Shown: positions 1-7,403, counted from the first letter of the stretch. The stretch is DNA of 36,307 nucleotides from Thermoplasmatota archaeon (GCA_016932245.1 JAFGDG010000018.1:1-36307); one strand, 5' to 3'. Notes: generated from the letters alone by a model not told the origin. Made by a program: numbers and translations.

Positions 1-2
1 CA

Positions 3-428
3 GTGATCATGGATGGAGAAACGGGCGAAGCTCTTGCGTTTTTAAAACCACCAGACCATTGGAGTTGGCGTATGCAAAAGGTAGAAGAAATTGCTGAAGC
101 ACTTGACCCTGAAATCTATGGAATCAAATCAATCTATTTGATTGGCAGTACGAAAGATGGAAGTGCTGGACCGGCAAGTGATATCGACCTCTTAGTTCAT
201 TTCCAAGGAACAGAAGAACAACGAGAAAAACTCCAAGTCTGGTTTGAAGAATGGGGTAAAAAACTTGATGAAGAAAATAAACAGCGAACAGGAATTGCAA
301 CTGGAGATCTTTTAGATGTGCATATTATTACTGATGAAGACATCAAGAAAAAAACCTCATGGGCATCACACATTACATCTCCCTATATGAGCGTGAAAAA
401 AATCAACCTCAAAAAAGAAAAGGCTTAG
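3..428 (+). CDS. Nucleotidyltransferase (MNT-type) domain, probably the C-terminal end of a longer protein cut by the window edge
   Basis: A nucleotidyltransferase core is visible: GSTKDGSAGPASDIDLLV carries the GS-x-SDxDLLV pattern whose two Asp residues bind metal and nucleotide. The reading frame is open to the left edge. The listed GTG at base 3 and the ATG at base 9 are therefore only the first possible starts inside the window. From memory, domains of this kind (GTEEQR, then a LLDVH-TDEDI segment) often form the C-terminus of PEP/pyruvate-binding, PPDK-like proteins, so this may be the tail of such a protein; that is inference. The gene is convergent with the metallophosphoesterase, and its TAG stop overlaps the TAA stop of that gene. 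It could instead be a short free-standing transferase of the MNT/HEPN type, but no HEPN partner follows. Confidence 0.7.
   Translation: MIMDGETGEALAFLKPPDHWSWRMQKVEEIAEALDPEIYGIKSIYLIGSTKDGSAGPASDIDLLVHFQGTEEQREKLQVWFEEWGKKLDEENKQRTGIATGDLLDVHIITDEDIKKKTSWASHITSPYMSVKKINLKKEKA
394..423 (-). terminator. Possible oligo-T terminator of the sucC-sucD-phosphoesterase cluster
   Basis: Just past the stop of the minus-strand phosphoesterase gene, the minus strand reads TTTTCTTTTTT and then another run of seven T. Archaeal RNA polymerase terminates at such oligo-T tracts without a hairpin. The tracts also encode the Lys-rich end of the opposite gene, so composition alone could explain them. Confidence 0.3.
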
Positions 429-1276
429 AGATCAACGAGTTCTTTTGATGCTTTGTTTAAATCATCAGTGTCAAAGCGAATAACTGCGAGTTCAGGTCCA
501 TCATGAGCTGCAGAAAAGGAATACGTACGACCAAATCGCTGTTTCCATTCACCAGTTAATCGAGCAGATTCATGAACATGGCCATGAAGGGTGAGAAGCG
601 GCTGTTTTTTTTTGATGAATCGTTGTATGGCAATGCTACCAACGTGAACATCTAGAGGTGCATGATCCATCATTTTACCATCTAATGCGGCTCGATCTAA
701 GTCTGACTGATAGGGCGGGGAATGAAAAAGCCAAATCGTTCGATCGGCAGGGGCGTTCTGAGAAAGTCGATCTAAGTCTTCTGCGATAGTTGTATAGCGT
801 ATATCGTCCACGGGGGCATCAATCGTTCGATACCCGCTCTCAGGAGAAACAGCACCAACATCAAGATGCCGAGAAACGTCATATCGTTCCCAATCCTTTA
901 GCTGAAAAGGAGTTGGCGGCACATAGGAATATCCAGTAACAAAAAAATCACCAAAGGAAACAGTTTTATTGTGGACGTATGTGACGATATTGTTACTATC
1001 TGCCTTAAAAAATAAGTCCTCGTATATTCGTGGATCGTCGTTACCAAGGATAAGGAAAAATCTGACAGGTTTTTTAACGGTAGCATTTATCTGCTGTATC
1101 TTAGAAAAGAGATGCCGAGAAATAAATGTTTCAAGAGAGTCGCTATTTGGATGAGAGTGTGGCAATAAATCTCCACCAAAAAAAATGCCATCTGGTTGCT
1201 GTTTTTGTATAAACTTGAACAGACTATCGTATCGCTTGATTTTCCCATGAATGTCAGAGACAAAGATACACTTCAC
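425..1276 (-). CDS. Calcineurin-like metallophosphoesterase
   Basis: The protein shows the metallophosphoesterase metal ligands in order: SDIHG near the N-terminus, GGDLLPHS, GNDDPR (the GNHD/E block, with Asp for His) and LHGHVHE near the C-terminus. The family hydrolyses phosphomono- or diesters with a two-metal centre; the substrate cannot be told. The ORF track starts at a TTG (1333) inside sucD with no Shine-Dalgarno site. I prefer the GTG at 1276, which has GGTG six bases upstream and gives MKCIFVSDIHG, placing the first beta strand at the N-terminus as usual for the family. It lies 40 nt after sucD, so cotranscription with sucCD is likely, though no functional link is obvious. Its stop overlaps the stop of the opposing nucleotidyltransferase gene. 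Confidence 0.8.
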   Translation of the reverse strand: MKCIFVSDIHGKIKRYDSLFKFIQKQQPDGIFFGGDLLPHSHPNSDSLETFISRHLFSKIQQINATVKKPVRFFLILGNDDPRIYEDLFFKADSNNIVTYVHNKTVSFGDFFVTGYSYVPPTPFQLKDWERYDVSRHLDVGAVSPESGYRTIDAPVDDIRYTTIAEDLDRLSQNAPADRTIWLFHSPPYQSDLDRAALDGKMMDHAPLDVHVGSIAIQRFIKKKQPLLTLHGHVHESARLTGEWKQRFGRTYSFSAAHDGPELAVIRFDTDDLNKASKELVDL

Positions 1277-1316
1277 ATTTAACACCAGCAGTCTTCTCTT
1301 ATGGAACGCTTTGTGT

Positions 1317-2183
1317 CTAACTATGTTGTTCAACTAAATCTGCGATATCAGTAGGGAATTGGGCTAAAGGCACATGTGCTTTTTTAAACGCTTGTATTTT
1401 TGATGTAGCGGTTCCCTTTCCTCGTGCAATAATAGCACCTGCGTGCCCCATCCTTTTTCCTGGCGGCGCCGTTCTTCCTGCAATAAATGCAAACACGGGC
1501 TTGTTGATATGCTCCTTGATGTGCTCGGCAGCATCCTCTTCAGCAGTACCACCAATCTCGCCGACTAGCACCACTGCTTTGGTGTCTTTATCTTGTTCAA
1601 AGGCGTCAAGGGCATCAATAAATGTTGTCCCAATGATCGGGTCGCCACCAAGACCGACACAAGTACTCTGTCCCATGCCTTTTTCACTCAGCGCATTCAC
1701 AATCTCATACGTCAGCGTACCCGAGCGGCTCGCAACACCAACAGTACCTTTTTTAAAGATACTGCCCGGCAAGATACCAATTTTTGTTTTACCAGGACTG
1801 GCAATACCTGGACAGTTGGGACCAATTAAGACTGCATCGTTGTATTTTGCATAATGGACAAATTCCATGGCATCATGAAATGGAATGTTTTCGGTAATGG
1901 TAACAACCGTTTTAATTCCTGCATCAAGTGCTTCAAACACCGCATCCTTAGCGAAGCGAGCAGGAACCAAAATAAGGGAAGTGTTTGCGCCAGTTTCATC
2001 AACAGCTTCCCCCACGGTATTAAAAATAGGTACACGATGAACATCCTGGCCGCCTTTACCTGGCGTTACACCAGCAACAACGTTGGTACCAAAATTTAGC
2101 ATTTCGCCGATATGAAAAACGCCTTGATGACCGGTTGCACCTTGAACAACAACAGTGTTTTTTTTGTCAACAAAAATAGACAT
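1317..2183 (-). CDS. sucD: Succinyl-CoA synthetase (ADP-forming) alpha subunit
   Basis: This subunit binds CoA and carries the histidine that is phosphorylated in the succinate + CoA + NTP = succinyl-CoA reaction. Seen: the N-terminal CoA-binding Rossmann segment VVVQGATGHQG, the IGPNCPGI block, and the GHAGAIIARGKGT segment holding the likely phospho-His near residue 245. The length of 288 residues is normal. The ATG follows the sucC stop directly, and the site GGAGGTGA lies within the last sucC codons with 4 nt to the ATG, so the two subunits are translationally coupled. In this context the enzyme links the fumarate reductase-like and 2-oxoacid oxidoreductase genes encoded on the other side of the divergent region. 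Confidence 0.95.
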   Translation of the reverse strand: MSIFVDKKNTVVVQGATGHQGVFHIGEMLNFGTNVVAGVTPGKGGQDVHRVPIFNTVGEAVDETGANTSLILVPARFAKDAVFEALDAGIKTVVTITENIPFHDAMEFVHYAKYNDAVLIGPNCPGIASPGKTKIGILPGSIFKKGTVGVASRSGTLTYEIVNALSEKGMGQSTCVGLGGDPIIGTTFIDALDAFEQDKDTKAVVLVGEIGGTAEEDAAEHIKEHINKPVFAFIAGRTAPPGKRMGHAGAIIARGKGTATSKIQAFKKAHVPLAQFPTDIADLVEQHS

Positions 2184-3290
2184 TTATTCACCTCCTGCCA
2201 TCGTAGAAGATTGTTCAGCAGCATCTTGTAAAGTAGTTGCCGTGACGAGCCCAGCATCCTTTAAAATTTCCTTTGCTGCCTCTTCATTCATTCCTTTGAT
2301 TCGGGTGATAACCGGACAGTCAATACCCTCCTTCGTAATAACTGCTTTAACCCCTGTTGCAACAGTGTCACACTTAGTTATACCGCCAAACAAGTTTAAG
2401 AAAATAACCTTGGGTTTGGCTTTTTTCATGAGTTCAAATGCTTGTTTGACTTTTTCAGGATCATCGGTACCGCCAAGGTCTAAGAATACCCCTCCTTTCC
2501 CTTTATAATAAGTAAGGGCATCGAGCGTTGCCATAGTGAGACCTGCGCCATTGGCAATCACGCCAATGTTTCCATCGAGTTGAATGAATGAAATCCCTTT
2601 TTCCTTCGCATCTTTTTCAAGGGGAGTAAGCTCAACATGTTCAGGAATGATATCTTGATGGCGAAACATCGCATCGTCATTAATAATCACTTTAGAGTCG
2701 AGCGCCATTGCACTACCATCTGTCTTGATGATAAGCGGATTGATTTCAACGAGCTCACAATCATATTCTCGAAACATTTTGTAGCTCTTTGTAATTATCT
2801 TTGAAACTTCTTTTCCTTCTTCCTTCTCAAGACTGAGTTTAGAAACAAGGTTACGAATGTTGAACGATTGAATGCCAATCAAAGGGTTAATCCATTCCTT
2901 GAAAATTTTCTTATCTGGAACACTTTCGATATCCATGCCTCCTTCACCACTTATCATAATGAGAGGCATCCTCTTAGTTCTGTCAAGCATAATGCTCAAA
3001 TAGAGTTCTTTTTTGATAGAAACTTTCTCTTCAGCATATACTTTTTTTACTGTGTATCCTTTGATATCCATTCCTATAATTTTAGATAGTTTTTCTTTAG
3101 CATCTTTCATATTTTCAACGACTTTGATGCCACCAGCTTTTCCTCGCCCTCCAATAGGAATCTGTGCCTTAAGAACAAAAGGAAACTTCAAACCAGAAAG
3201 GTCTTTCTCGCTGTTTATCAGCTTACCATTTGGAACTGCAATACCATATTTATCAAACAATTCCTTCCCCCGATACTCAAAAAGTTTCAT
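2184..3290 (-). CDS. sucC: Succinyl-CoA synthetase (ADP-forming) beta subunit
   Basis: This ATP-grasp subunit binds the nucleotide. Seen: N-terminal MKLFEYRGKELFDKYGI, the lysine/glycine ATP-grasp segment KAQIPIGGRGKAGG, the ELVEINPL metal-binding block, and the C-terminal NGAGLTMATLD and LFGGITKCD CoA-ligase motifs. Length is 368 residues from the start chosen here. The ORF track begins eight codons earlier at 3314. I choose the ATG at 3290 because homologues start at MKLFEY and because a TATA box on the minus strand is centred about 26 nt upstream, which would make the mRNA leaderless. Immediately followed by sucD. Confidence 0.95.
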   Translation of the reverse strand: MKLFEYRGKELFDKYGIAVPNGKLINSEKDLSGLKFPFVLKAQIPIGGRGKAGGIKVVENMKDAKEKLSKIIGMDIKGYTVKKVYAEEKVSIKKELYLSIMLDRTKRMPLIMISGEGGMDIESVPDKKIFKEWINPLIGIQSFNIRNLVSKLSLEKEEGKEVSKIITKSYKMFREYDCELVEINPLIIKTDGSAMALDSKVIINDDAMFRHQDIIPEHVELTPLEKDAKEKGISFIQLDGNIGVIANGAGLTMATLDALTYYKGKGGVFLDLGGTDDPEKVKQAFELMKKAKPKVIFLNLFGGITKCDTVATGVKAVITKEGIDCPVITRIKGMNEEAAKEILKDAGLVTATTLQDAAEQSSTMAGGE

Positions 3291-3311
3291 AGACTCAGAA
3301 ATACAAATTCT

Positions 3312-3322
3312 CATATATAATA
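3312..3322 (-). promoter_or_regulatory. TATA box for sucC (leaderless type)
   Basis: The minus strand reads TATTATATATG here. Its centre is about 26 nt before the ATG at 3290, which is where an archaeal TATA box sits relative to transcription start. No Shine-Dalgarno site precedes that ATG, which fits a leaderless transcript. Confidence 0.55.
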
Positions 3323-3327
3323 GCTTT

Positions 3328-4398
3328 TTAAATTAGCAAATCAGAACCTAATACCTTCCTAGCAATAGGAGCAAACTTAAAATCTTTTATGAACACCAAC
3401 GTGTTCAACCCATACGTTCGTATCAGAGGATCCTTTGCGATCCACTTATTTTCTTTTAATACCTGCATAATCCTAGTCTTATCCTGTTTATACTCATCAT
3501 AATCACCATAGACAGAAATCATCACTGCTTCAAACATTCTCCTTGCCAAAAAAATGGTCGAATCACCCATCAATAACGAGGCTTCATATTTTTCCATATC
3601 CGGTTGGTTGCGTGGATCGAATCTGATGTGAAAAAATGTCAAAATTTCAAAACCCAATTTCTTGAGATTTGGCAAGTTAATCTTCCGTATGAGATTATCC
3701 TTCTCAAATCCTCTTCGTAACCTTGAGACCGTGTGACGTGAAACCCCCAATTCTGATCCAATAGCCCCATCTGATAACTCAGGATATCTGACCAACATAC
3801 AATACACATCTTTTTCAGTATCAGAAAAGGAAACATCCTCTTTATTTCTAAAACCAACGTCTCTTACCACGTCATCTATTTCTAAATCTAACGCAAAACT
3901 GCTTCTTAGCAAAGGCGCAAAATCAAAAAAATTATGGATTGCACTTATCTCAAAAGGAAACACCACCATATTTGGATATTCGTTCTCCAAAAGCCCACGC
4001 CCGCCAAATGTCCGTGTTCTAATGTCATTAATTTTTCCAATGGTAGCATAATCTTTTGCAAGACTTAGAGAGAATCCTTTATCTTGTTCACCAATAGAAA
4101 AAAATATTTCGTCAAAAACTTCGATAGTCTTTCCTGTAATTTCAACTCTTTCTTCTAAAGGTATCAAGGGACTAAAACTTGTATAAATTACAACCAACAT
4201 TTCACACCCCATATTCTGAAGTCTTGGAATAATAAGAGTTCTAAAATATTCATTTTTTCTTAATCGGTGTCTAATAGAAGTAACTGTAGAATGGTTCAAA
4301 TTAAGTTTTTCTGAGAGTTGTTTGTCTGTCATTCGAGGATAGTTTACTAGTCCATACAAAATGAGTTTTTCTTTGTTGGTCAGATCAAACTTTTTCAT
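3328..4398 (-). CDS. Transcriptional regulator with two Lrp/AsnC-like winged-helix units
   Basis: Two related helix-turn-helix units are visible. Unit one contains LTNKEKLILYGLVNYPRMTD and then LSEKLNLNHSTVTSIRHRLRK. Unit two contains FSDTEKDVYCMLVRYPELSD and then IGSELGVSRHTVSRLRRGF. Each is followed by a similar stretch (IPRLQNMGCEMLVVIYTSF versus LPNLKKLGFEILTFFHIRF), so the gene looks like an internal duplication of one HTH-plus-ligand unit. Classical Lrp/AsnC proteins are about 150 residues with one unit. The track uses a TTG at 4422. I prefer the ATG at 4398 (a second ATG lies at 4401) because a TATA box is centred 26 nt upstream. The gene is divergent from the large Hdr array across a short AT-rich region and upstream of sucC, so it may control either; that is inference from position. 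Confidence 0.8.
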   Translation of the reverse strand: MKKFDLTNKEKLILYGLVNYPRMTDKQLSEKLNLNHSTVTSIRHRLRKNEYFRTLIIPRLQNMGCEMLVVIYTSFSPLIPLEERVEITGKTIEVFDEIFFSIGEQDKGFSLSLAKDYATIGKINDIRTRTFGGRGLLENEYPNMVVFPFEISAIHNFFDFAPLLRSSFALDLEIDDVVRDVGFRNKEDVSFSDTEKDVYCMLVRYPELSDGAIGSELGVSRHTVSRLRRGFEKDNLIRKINLPNLKKLGFEILTFFHIRFDPRNQPDMEKYEASLLMGDSTIFLARRMFEAVMISVYGDYDEYKQDKTRIMQVLKENKWIAKDPLIRTYGLNTLVFIKDFKFAPIARKVLGSDLLI

Positions 4399-4420
4399 CA
4401 TTTGAGAATAAGTTTCTTTC

Positions 4421-4428
4421 AATATAAA
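4421..4428 (-). promoter_or_regulatory. TATA box for the duplicated Lrp-like regulator
   Basis: The minus strand reads TTTATATT, centred about 26.5 nt from the ATG at 4398. This is the same spacing as the sucC TATA box to its ATG. No Shine-Dalgarno site is present, so the transcript is probably leaderless. Just upstream lies ATTTTAACGAAAAT, an AT-rich imperfect palindrome that could be a regulator site. Confidence 0.5.
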
Positions 4429-4494
4429 CTTTTTCTCATTTTAACGAAAATAAAGTAATTAATTGTTAAAATGGATATAATTATGTCTAAATTT

Positions 4495-4529
4495 TAGCAA
4501 AAATACAATCATACCACTGCCTTTTGCTA
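4495..4529. repeat. 8-bp perfect inverted repeat in the divergent promoter region (candidate operator)
   Basis: TAGCAAAA (4495-4502) and TTTTGCTA (4522-4529) form a perfect inverted repeat with a 19-nt spacer. The repeat sits between the two divergent promoters and ends about 23 nt before the TATA box of the plus-strand array. The position suits an operator for the neighbouring Lrp-like regulator. In AT-rich DNA an 8-bp repeat can arise by chance. Confidence 0.35.
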
Positions 4530-4544
4530 TTAGGAGAATTTTAT

Positions 4545-4559
4545 CAAAAGATTTATATG
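4545..4559 (+). promoter_or_regulatory. Archaeal promoter (BRE + TATA) of the large electron-transfer gene array
   Basis: A purine-rich CAAAAG is followed by ATTTATATG, resembling a BRE and TATA box. Transcription should start about 26 nt on, near 4582. That leaves a leader of about 20 nt, with GGAGGAG at 4594-4600 in front of the small ORF at 4606. Unlike the leaderless minus-strand genes, this transcript would have a leader with a ribosome binding site. The rest of 4423-4605 is AT-rich and holds no other feature I can support. Confidence 0.55.
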
Positions 4560-4605
4560 ATGCATTTTTCATACGAATTTAGATTTTAATTTAGGAGGAG
4601 TTGCC

Positions 4606-4719
4606 TTGTCTGATCTAATAGCAGGGAATGCCATCCATAAAAATATTAGAAGGGAAAAACTCTCCTTAGAATTTTTAGTTGAGATATTAAAAAATTCTGG
4701 TTCCGTTTTGTGGGGATAA
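4606..4719 (+). CDS. Candidate 37-residue leader protein at the head of the array
   Basis: This ORF is too short for the supplied track. It begins with TTG, five bases after a strong GGAGGAG site and about 24 nt after the predicted transcription start. It ends with TAA three bases before the frdB ATG. The product starts MSDLIAGNAIHKNIRREK and ends SGSVLWG; its middle could form an amphipathic helix, and it has no Cys or transmembrane segment. I do not recognise a family. It is in the same frame as frdB, with the TAA and one TGT codon between them. It could therefore be a true small protein, a regulatory leader peptide, or an N-terminal extension interrupted by a stop. Confidence 0.5.
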   Translation: MSDLIAGNAIHKNIRREKLSLEFLVEILKNSGSVLWG

Positions 4720-4722
4720 TGT

Positions 4723-5487
4723 ATGAGTAAAGAAAGTCAGGTCCTTGTGGAGAAGCCGGACGTAAAAAAAGCAGCAGATGTGGAAAAGAAAGCAGGAGTA
4801 TTAGAAGTATTCATAATGGGTAAAAGATACCAAGTTCCAACTGGTCTAACGATAATGAAGGCCATCGAATACGCAGGTTATAGATTCATTAGGAGTTGTG
4901 GTTGTAGGGCTGGATTTTGTGGTGCATGTTCTACAGTGTATAGGATAGAGGATGAACAGAAACTCAGTTTTGCGCTTGCCTGTCAAAAACTTGTAGAAGA
5001 CAAGATGTATCTTGTTCAGCTTCCTTTTGTTCCTGCAGCGAAGGCAGAATATGATATTGAGAAGCTTGAACCAAGTGAAAGCACCCTTTTGACCATCTAT
5101 CCTGAGATCGCCCGATGTGTTTCATGCAATACCTGTACAAAATCATGCCCTCAAGACATCGAGGTCATGAAGTATATCCAGATGGCAATTAGAGGAAACA
5201 TTACGAGATGTGCTGAAATTTCCTTTGATTGCATCCAATGTGGTCTTTGTGCTATGAGGTGCCCTGCCGATATTAAACATTATCATGTGTCGCAGCTTGC
5301 TAGAAGACTGCGCGGCAAATATATTGATAAAAAATCAAAAAATCTTGCAAAACGTCTAGAGGAAATTGAGAATAAAAAGTACGATGGAGATATTGAAAAA
5401 CTAATGAAAAAGGACAAGAAAGACATTATGGAGATGTACAGCGGTAGGAAGATCGAAGCAGAAGAGGGAAATGCGGGAGGCGATTAG
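4723..5487 (+). CDS. frdB: Fumarate reductase/succinate dehydrogenase-like iron-sulfur subunit
   Basis: This is an electron-transfer subunit expected to pass electrons to or from the adjacent flavoprotein. Residues 59-69 hold CGCRAGFCGAC, a plant-ferredoxin-type [2Fe-2S] binding loop, with a distal Cys in FALACQKL. Two further cluster motifs follow: CVSCNTCTKSCP near residue 133 and CIQCGLCAMRCP near 170, both of CxxCxxCxxxCP type. Classical SdhB has one [4Fe-4S] and one [3Fe-4S] motif, so this layout is closer to the N-terminal part of methanogen TfrB. It lacks the HdrD-like CCG domain that completes TfrB. The ATG has GGGGA six bases upstream. No membrane-anchor gene (SdhC/D) is nearby, so the complex should be soluble. 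Confidence 0.85.
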   Translation: MSKESQVLVEKPDVKKAADVEKKAGVLEVFIMGKRYQVPTGLTIMKAIEYAGYRFIRSCGCRAGFCGACSTVYRIEDEQKLSFALACQKLVEDKMYLVQLPFVPAAKAEYDIEKLEPSESTLLTIYPEIARCVSCNTCTKSCPQDIEVMKYIQMAIRGNITRCAEISFDCIQCGLCAMRCPADIKHYHVSQLARRLRGKYIDKKSKNLAKRLEEIENKKYDGDIEKLMKKDKKDIMEMYSGRKIEAEEGNAGGD

Positions 5488-7134
5488 TTGAAGATGATAG
5501 AGGGGTACCCAGACTACATGATGAAGTCCATAAAACTTGTTGAGAAAAAGCGGGATAAAAACATGTCTATTGCTGTCAAACCTATGAATATGAAAGAGCG
5601 AGATCAAGTACTCAAAAAATATCATCCTGATTATATGGAAAGTACGAAGAGAAAAGTAAAGGTGGGTGTTGACAAGGGAAAAGTGTTATATAATGGCATC
5701 GTTGACCTCCTTGAAGCCAAGTCAATCTTGGATCCAAAGGCTGTGGACCTAAGTAAAATAGATTATGACGTTGACCTACTAATTATAGGGGGAGGAGGTG
5801 CAGGAACAGTTGCTGCACTTTTTGCCTATGAATCTGGAGTTCCCGCAGAAAAAATATTGATTGTTACAAAGCTTCGTCATGGTGATGCGAATTCCATGAT
5901 GGCTCAGGGCGGAATACAAGCGGCTGACAGACCGCAGGATAGTCCAGTGTTGCACTATTTAGACATTTATGGTGGGGGACACTTCACCAACAAACCTGAG
6001 TTAGCGAGAGCACTTTCATTAGACGCTCCAAAGATCATCAATTGGCATGAAGACCTTGGTGTGATGTACGACCGCCAAGAGGATGGAGAATTTCAAGAGC
6101 TATCTGGAGGGGGTACCTGTAGAAATCGTATGCACAGTGCCAAGGACTACACGGGCATGGAACTATTGCGGAATATTAGAGACAAAGCAAGAAACTTAGA
6201 TATCCCCGTACTAGAATTTTGCCCCGTAATCGAGTTTCTCATGGACGATAAAGGACAAGTGGCTGGCGGTATCGCCTTCAACATAGAGACGTACGAGTAT
6301 TATGTAATTAGAGCAAAAGCTACTATTTTGGCTACGGGGGGAAGTGGACGATTACACCTCTCAAATTATCCAACTACCAATCATTATGGTGCAACGGGTG
6401 ATGGTCTTATCATGGCATATCATGTTGGAGCTAATCTTCTTGATCTAGATACCATACAAATCCATCCCACAGGAGATGCATACCCGGAACCAATAGTGGG
6501 AATTCTTTCAACAGAAAAGATACGTGGACTGGGTGCAGTACCACTCAACAAGAACGGCGATCCCTTTGTATTTCCGTTGGAACCTCGTGATGTAGAATCA
6601 GCAACATTTATTCGGGAATGTAAGAACGGAAATGGCCTTGTAACCCCTACAGGAATGCCAGGAGTATGGCTAGATTCACCTATGATAGATATCATTCATG
6701 GAAAAGGCACCATAGAAAATAAACTTGCAGGCGAGGTGAGGAAGTTTAAACGATTTGGCATTGACATGACAAAACATCCAATATTGGTATACCCAACACT
6801 TCACTACCAAAATGGCGGGGTGGAGATAAATGAGAAATGTGAAACAAAAGTCCCTGGTCTCTTCGCAGCTGGCGAAGTTACAGGAGGAGTACACGGTAAG
6901 AATCGCCTCATGGGAAATTCCCTTCTCGACTATAATGTATTTGGCCGTCGGGCTGGCATCTATGCTGCGAAATATATTAAGAAAGCCAGGATTGGAAAAC
7001 TCACGCTAAGCCATATAGAGAGATATAACAAAATGATAGAAAAGGCAAGCATCAAAACAAAGAATAAAGCACCTATACTATTACCAGAATATCGAGGGGA
7101 GATGGCAATTTCCAGAGCGCTTGACATATTATAA
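5488..7134 (+). CDS. frdA: Fumarate reductase/succinate dehydrogenase-like flavoprotein subunit
   Basis: This FAD enzyme of the SdhA/FrdA/aspartate oxidase family would interconvert fumarate and succinate. Seen: the dinucleotide-binding loop GGGGAGTVAAL near residue 101, MMAQGGIQAA, IQIHPTGD near 325, EKIRGLGA, and HGKNRLMGNSLLD near 468. The last three correspond to the His and Arg residues that bind and protonate the dicarboxylate. The His that covalently holds FAD in SdhA (SHTVAAQGG) is replaced (ANSMMAQGG), so FAD is probably non-covalent, as in aspartate oxidase. The 548 residues lack most of the long SdhA C-terminal region. The TTG start is supported by GGAGG seven bases upstream; an ATG lies two codons later. 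Another 2-enoate reductase or an aspartate oxidase-like role is possible, but the pairing with frdB favours fumarate/succinate. Confidence 0.85.
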   Translation: MKMIEGYPDYMMKSIKLVEKKRDKNMSIAVKPMNMKERDQVLKKYHPDYMESTKRKVKVGVDKGKVLYNGIVDLLEAKSILDPKAVDLSKIDYDVDLLIIGGGGAGTVAALFAYESGVPAEKILIVTKLRHGDANSMMAQGGIQAADRPQDSPVLHYLDIYGGGHFTNKPELARALSLDAPKIINWHEDLGVMYDRQEDGEFQELSGGGTCRNRMHSAKDYTGMELLRNIRDKARNLDIPVLEFCPVIEFLMDDKGQVAGGIAFNIETYEYYVIRAKATILATGGSGRLHLSNYPTTNHYGATGDGLIMAYHVGANLLDLDTIQIHPTGDAYPEPIVGILSTEKIRGLGAVPLNKNGDPFVFPLEPRDVESATFIRECKNGNGLVTPTGMPGVWLDSPMIDIIHGKGTIENKLAGEVRKFKRFGIDMTKHPILVYPTLHYQNGGVEINEKCETKVPGLFAAGEVTGGVHGKNRLMGNSLLDYNVFGRRAGIYAAKYIKKARIGKLTLSHIERYNKMIEKASIKTKNKAPILLPEYRGEMAISRALDIL

Positions 7135-7148
7135 GAAACGGTGAATTA

Positions 7149-7403
7149 ATGATTGAAATTAAAGACGACTGGTGCAAGGGCTGTAAAGTCTGCATCGAAC
7201 GATGTCCTGTTGGTGCCCTTGAGGAATCAGATAGGCTTAACAAAAAAGGCATTCGCCCACCTAAACTAAAAGAAAAGAATGAGTGTAATTTTTGCAGACT
7301 TTGTGAATTAATATGCCCCGATCTTGCAATAACCGTAATTCCTGACAGGGAAGTTAAAAAAGATGTTAAAAAAATCCTTCTAAGTCCAACTGGGGGAAAA
7401 TAA
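7149..7403 (+). CDS. korD: 2-Oxoacid:ferredoxin oxidoreductase, ferredoxin-type delta subunit
   Basis: This 84-residue ferredoxin carries two [4Fe-4S] motifs, CKGCKVCIERCPVGAL and CNFCRLCELICPDLAI, and leads the korD-A-B-G order. It should pass electrons from the TPP/Fe-S core of the oxidoreductase to ferredoxin or to a partner protein. A GGTGA site sits four bases before the ATG. The next gene starts directly after its stop. Confidence 0.9.
   Translation: MIEIKDDWCKGCKVCIERCPVGALEESDRLNKKGIRPPKLKEKNECNFCRLCELICPDLAITVIPDREVKKDVKKILLSPTGGK

Noticed and set aside
1501-1854. Plus-strand ORF of 117 codons inside sucD, and similar shadows throughout the track
   Set aside because: They overlap strongly conserved genes on the other strand or in other frames, lack recognisable domains and have no supporting start signals.
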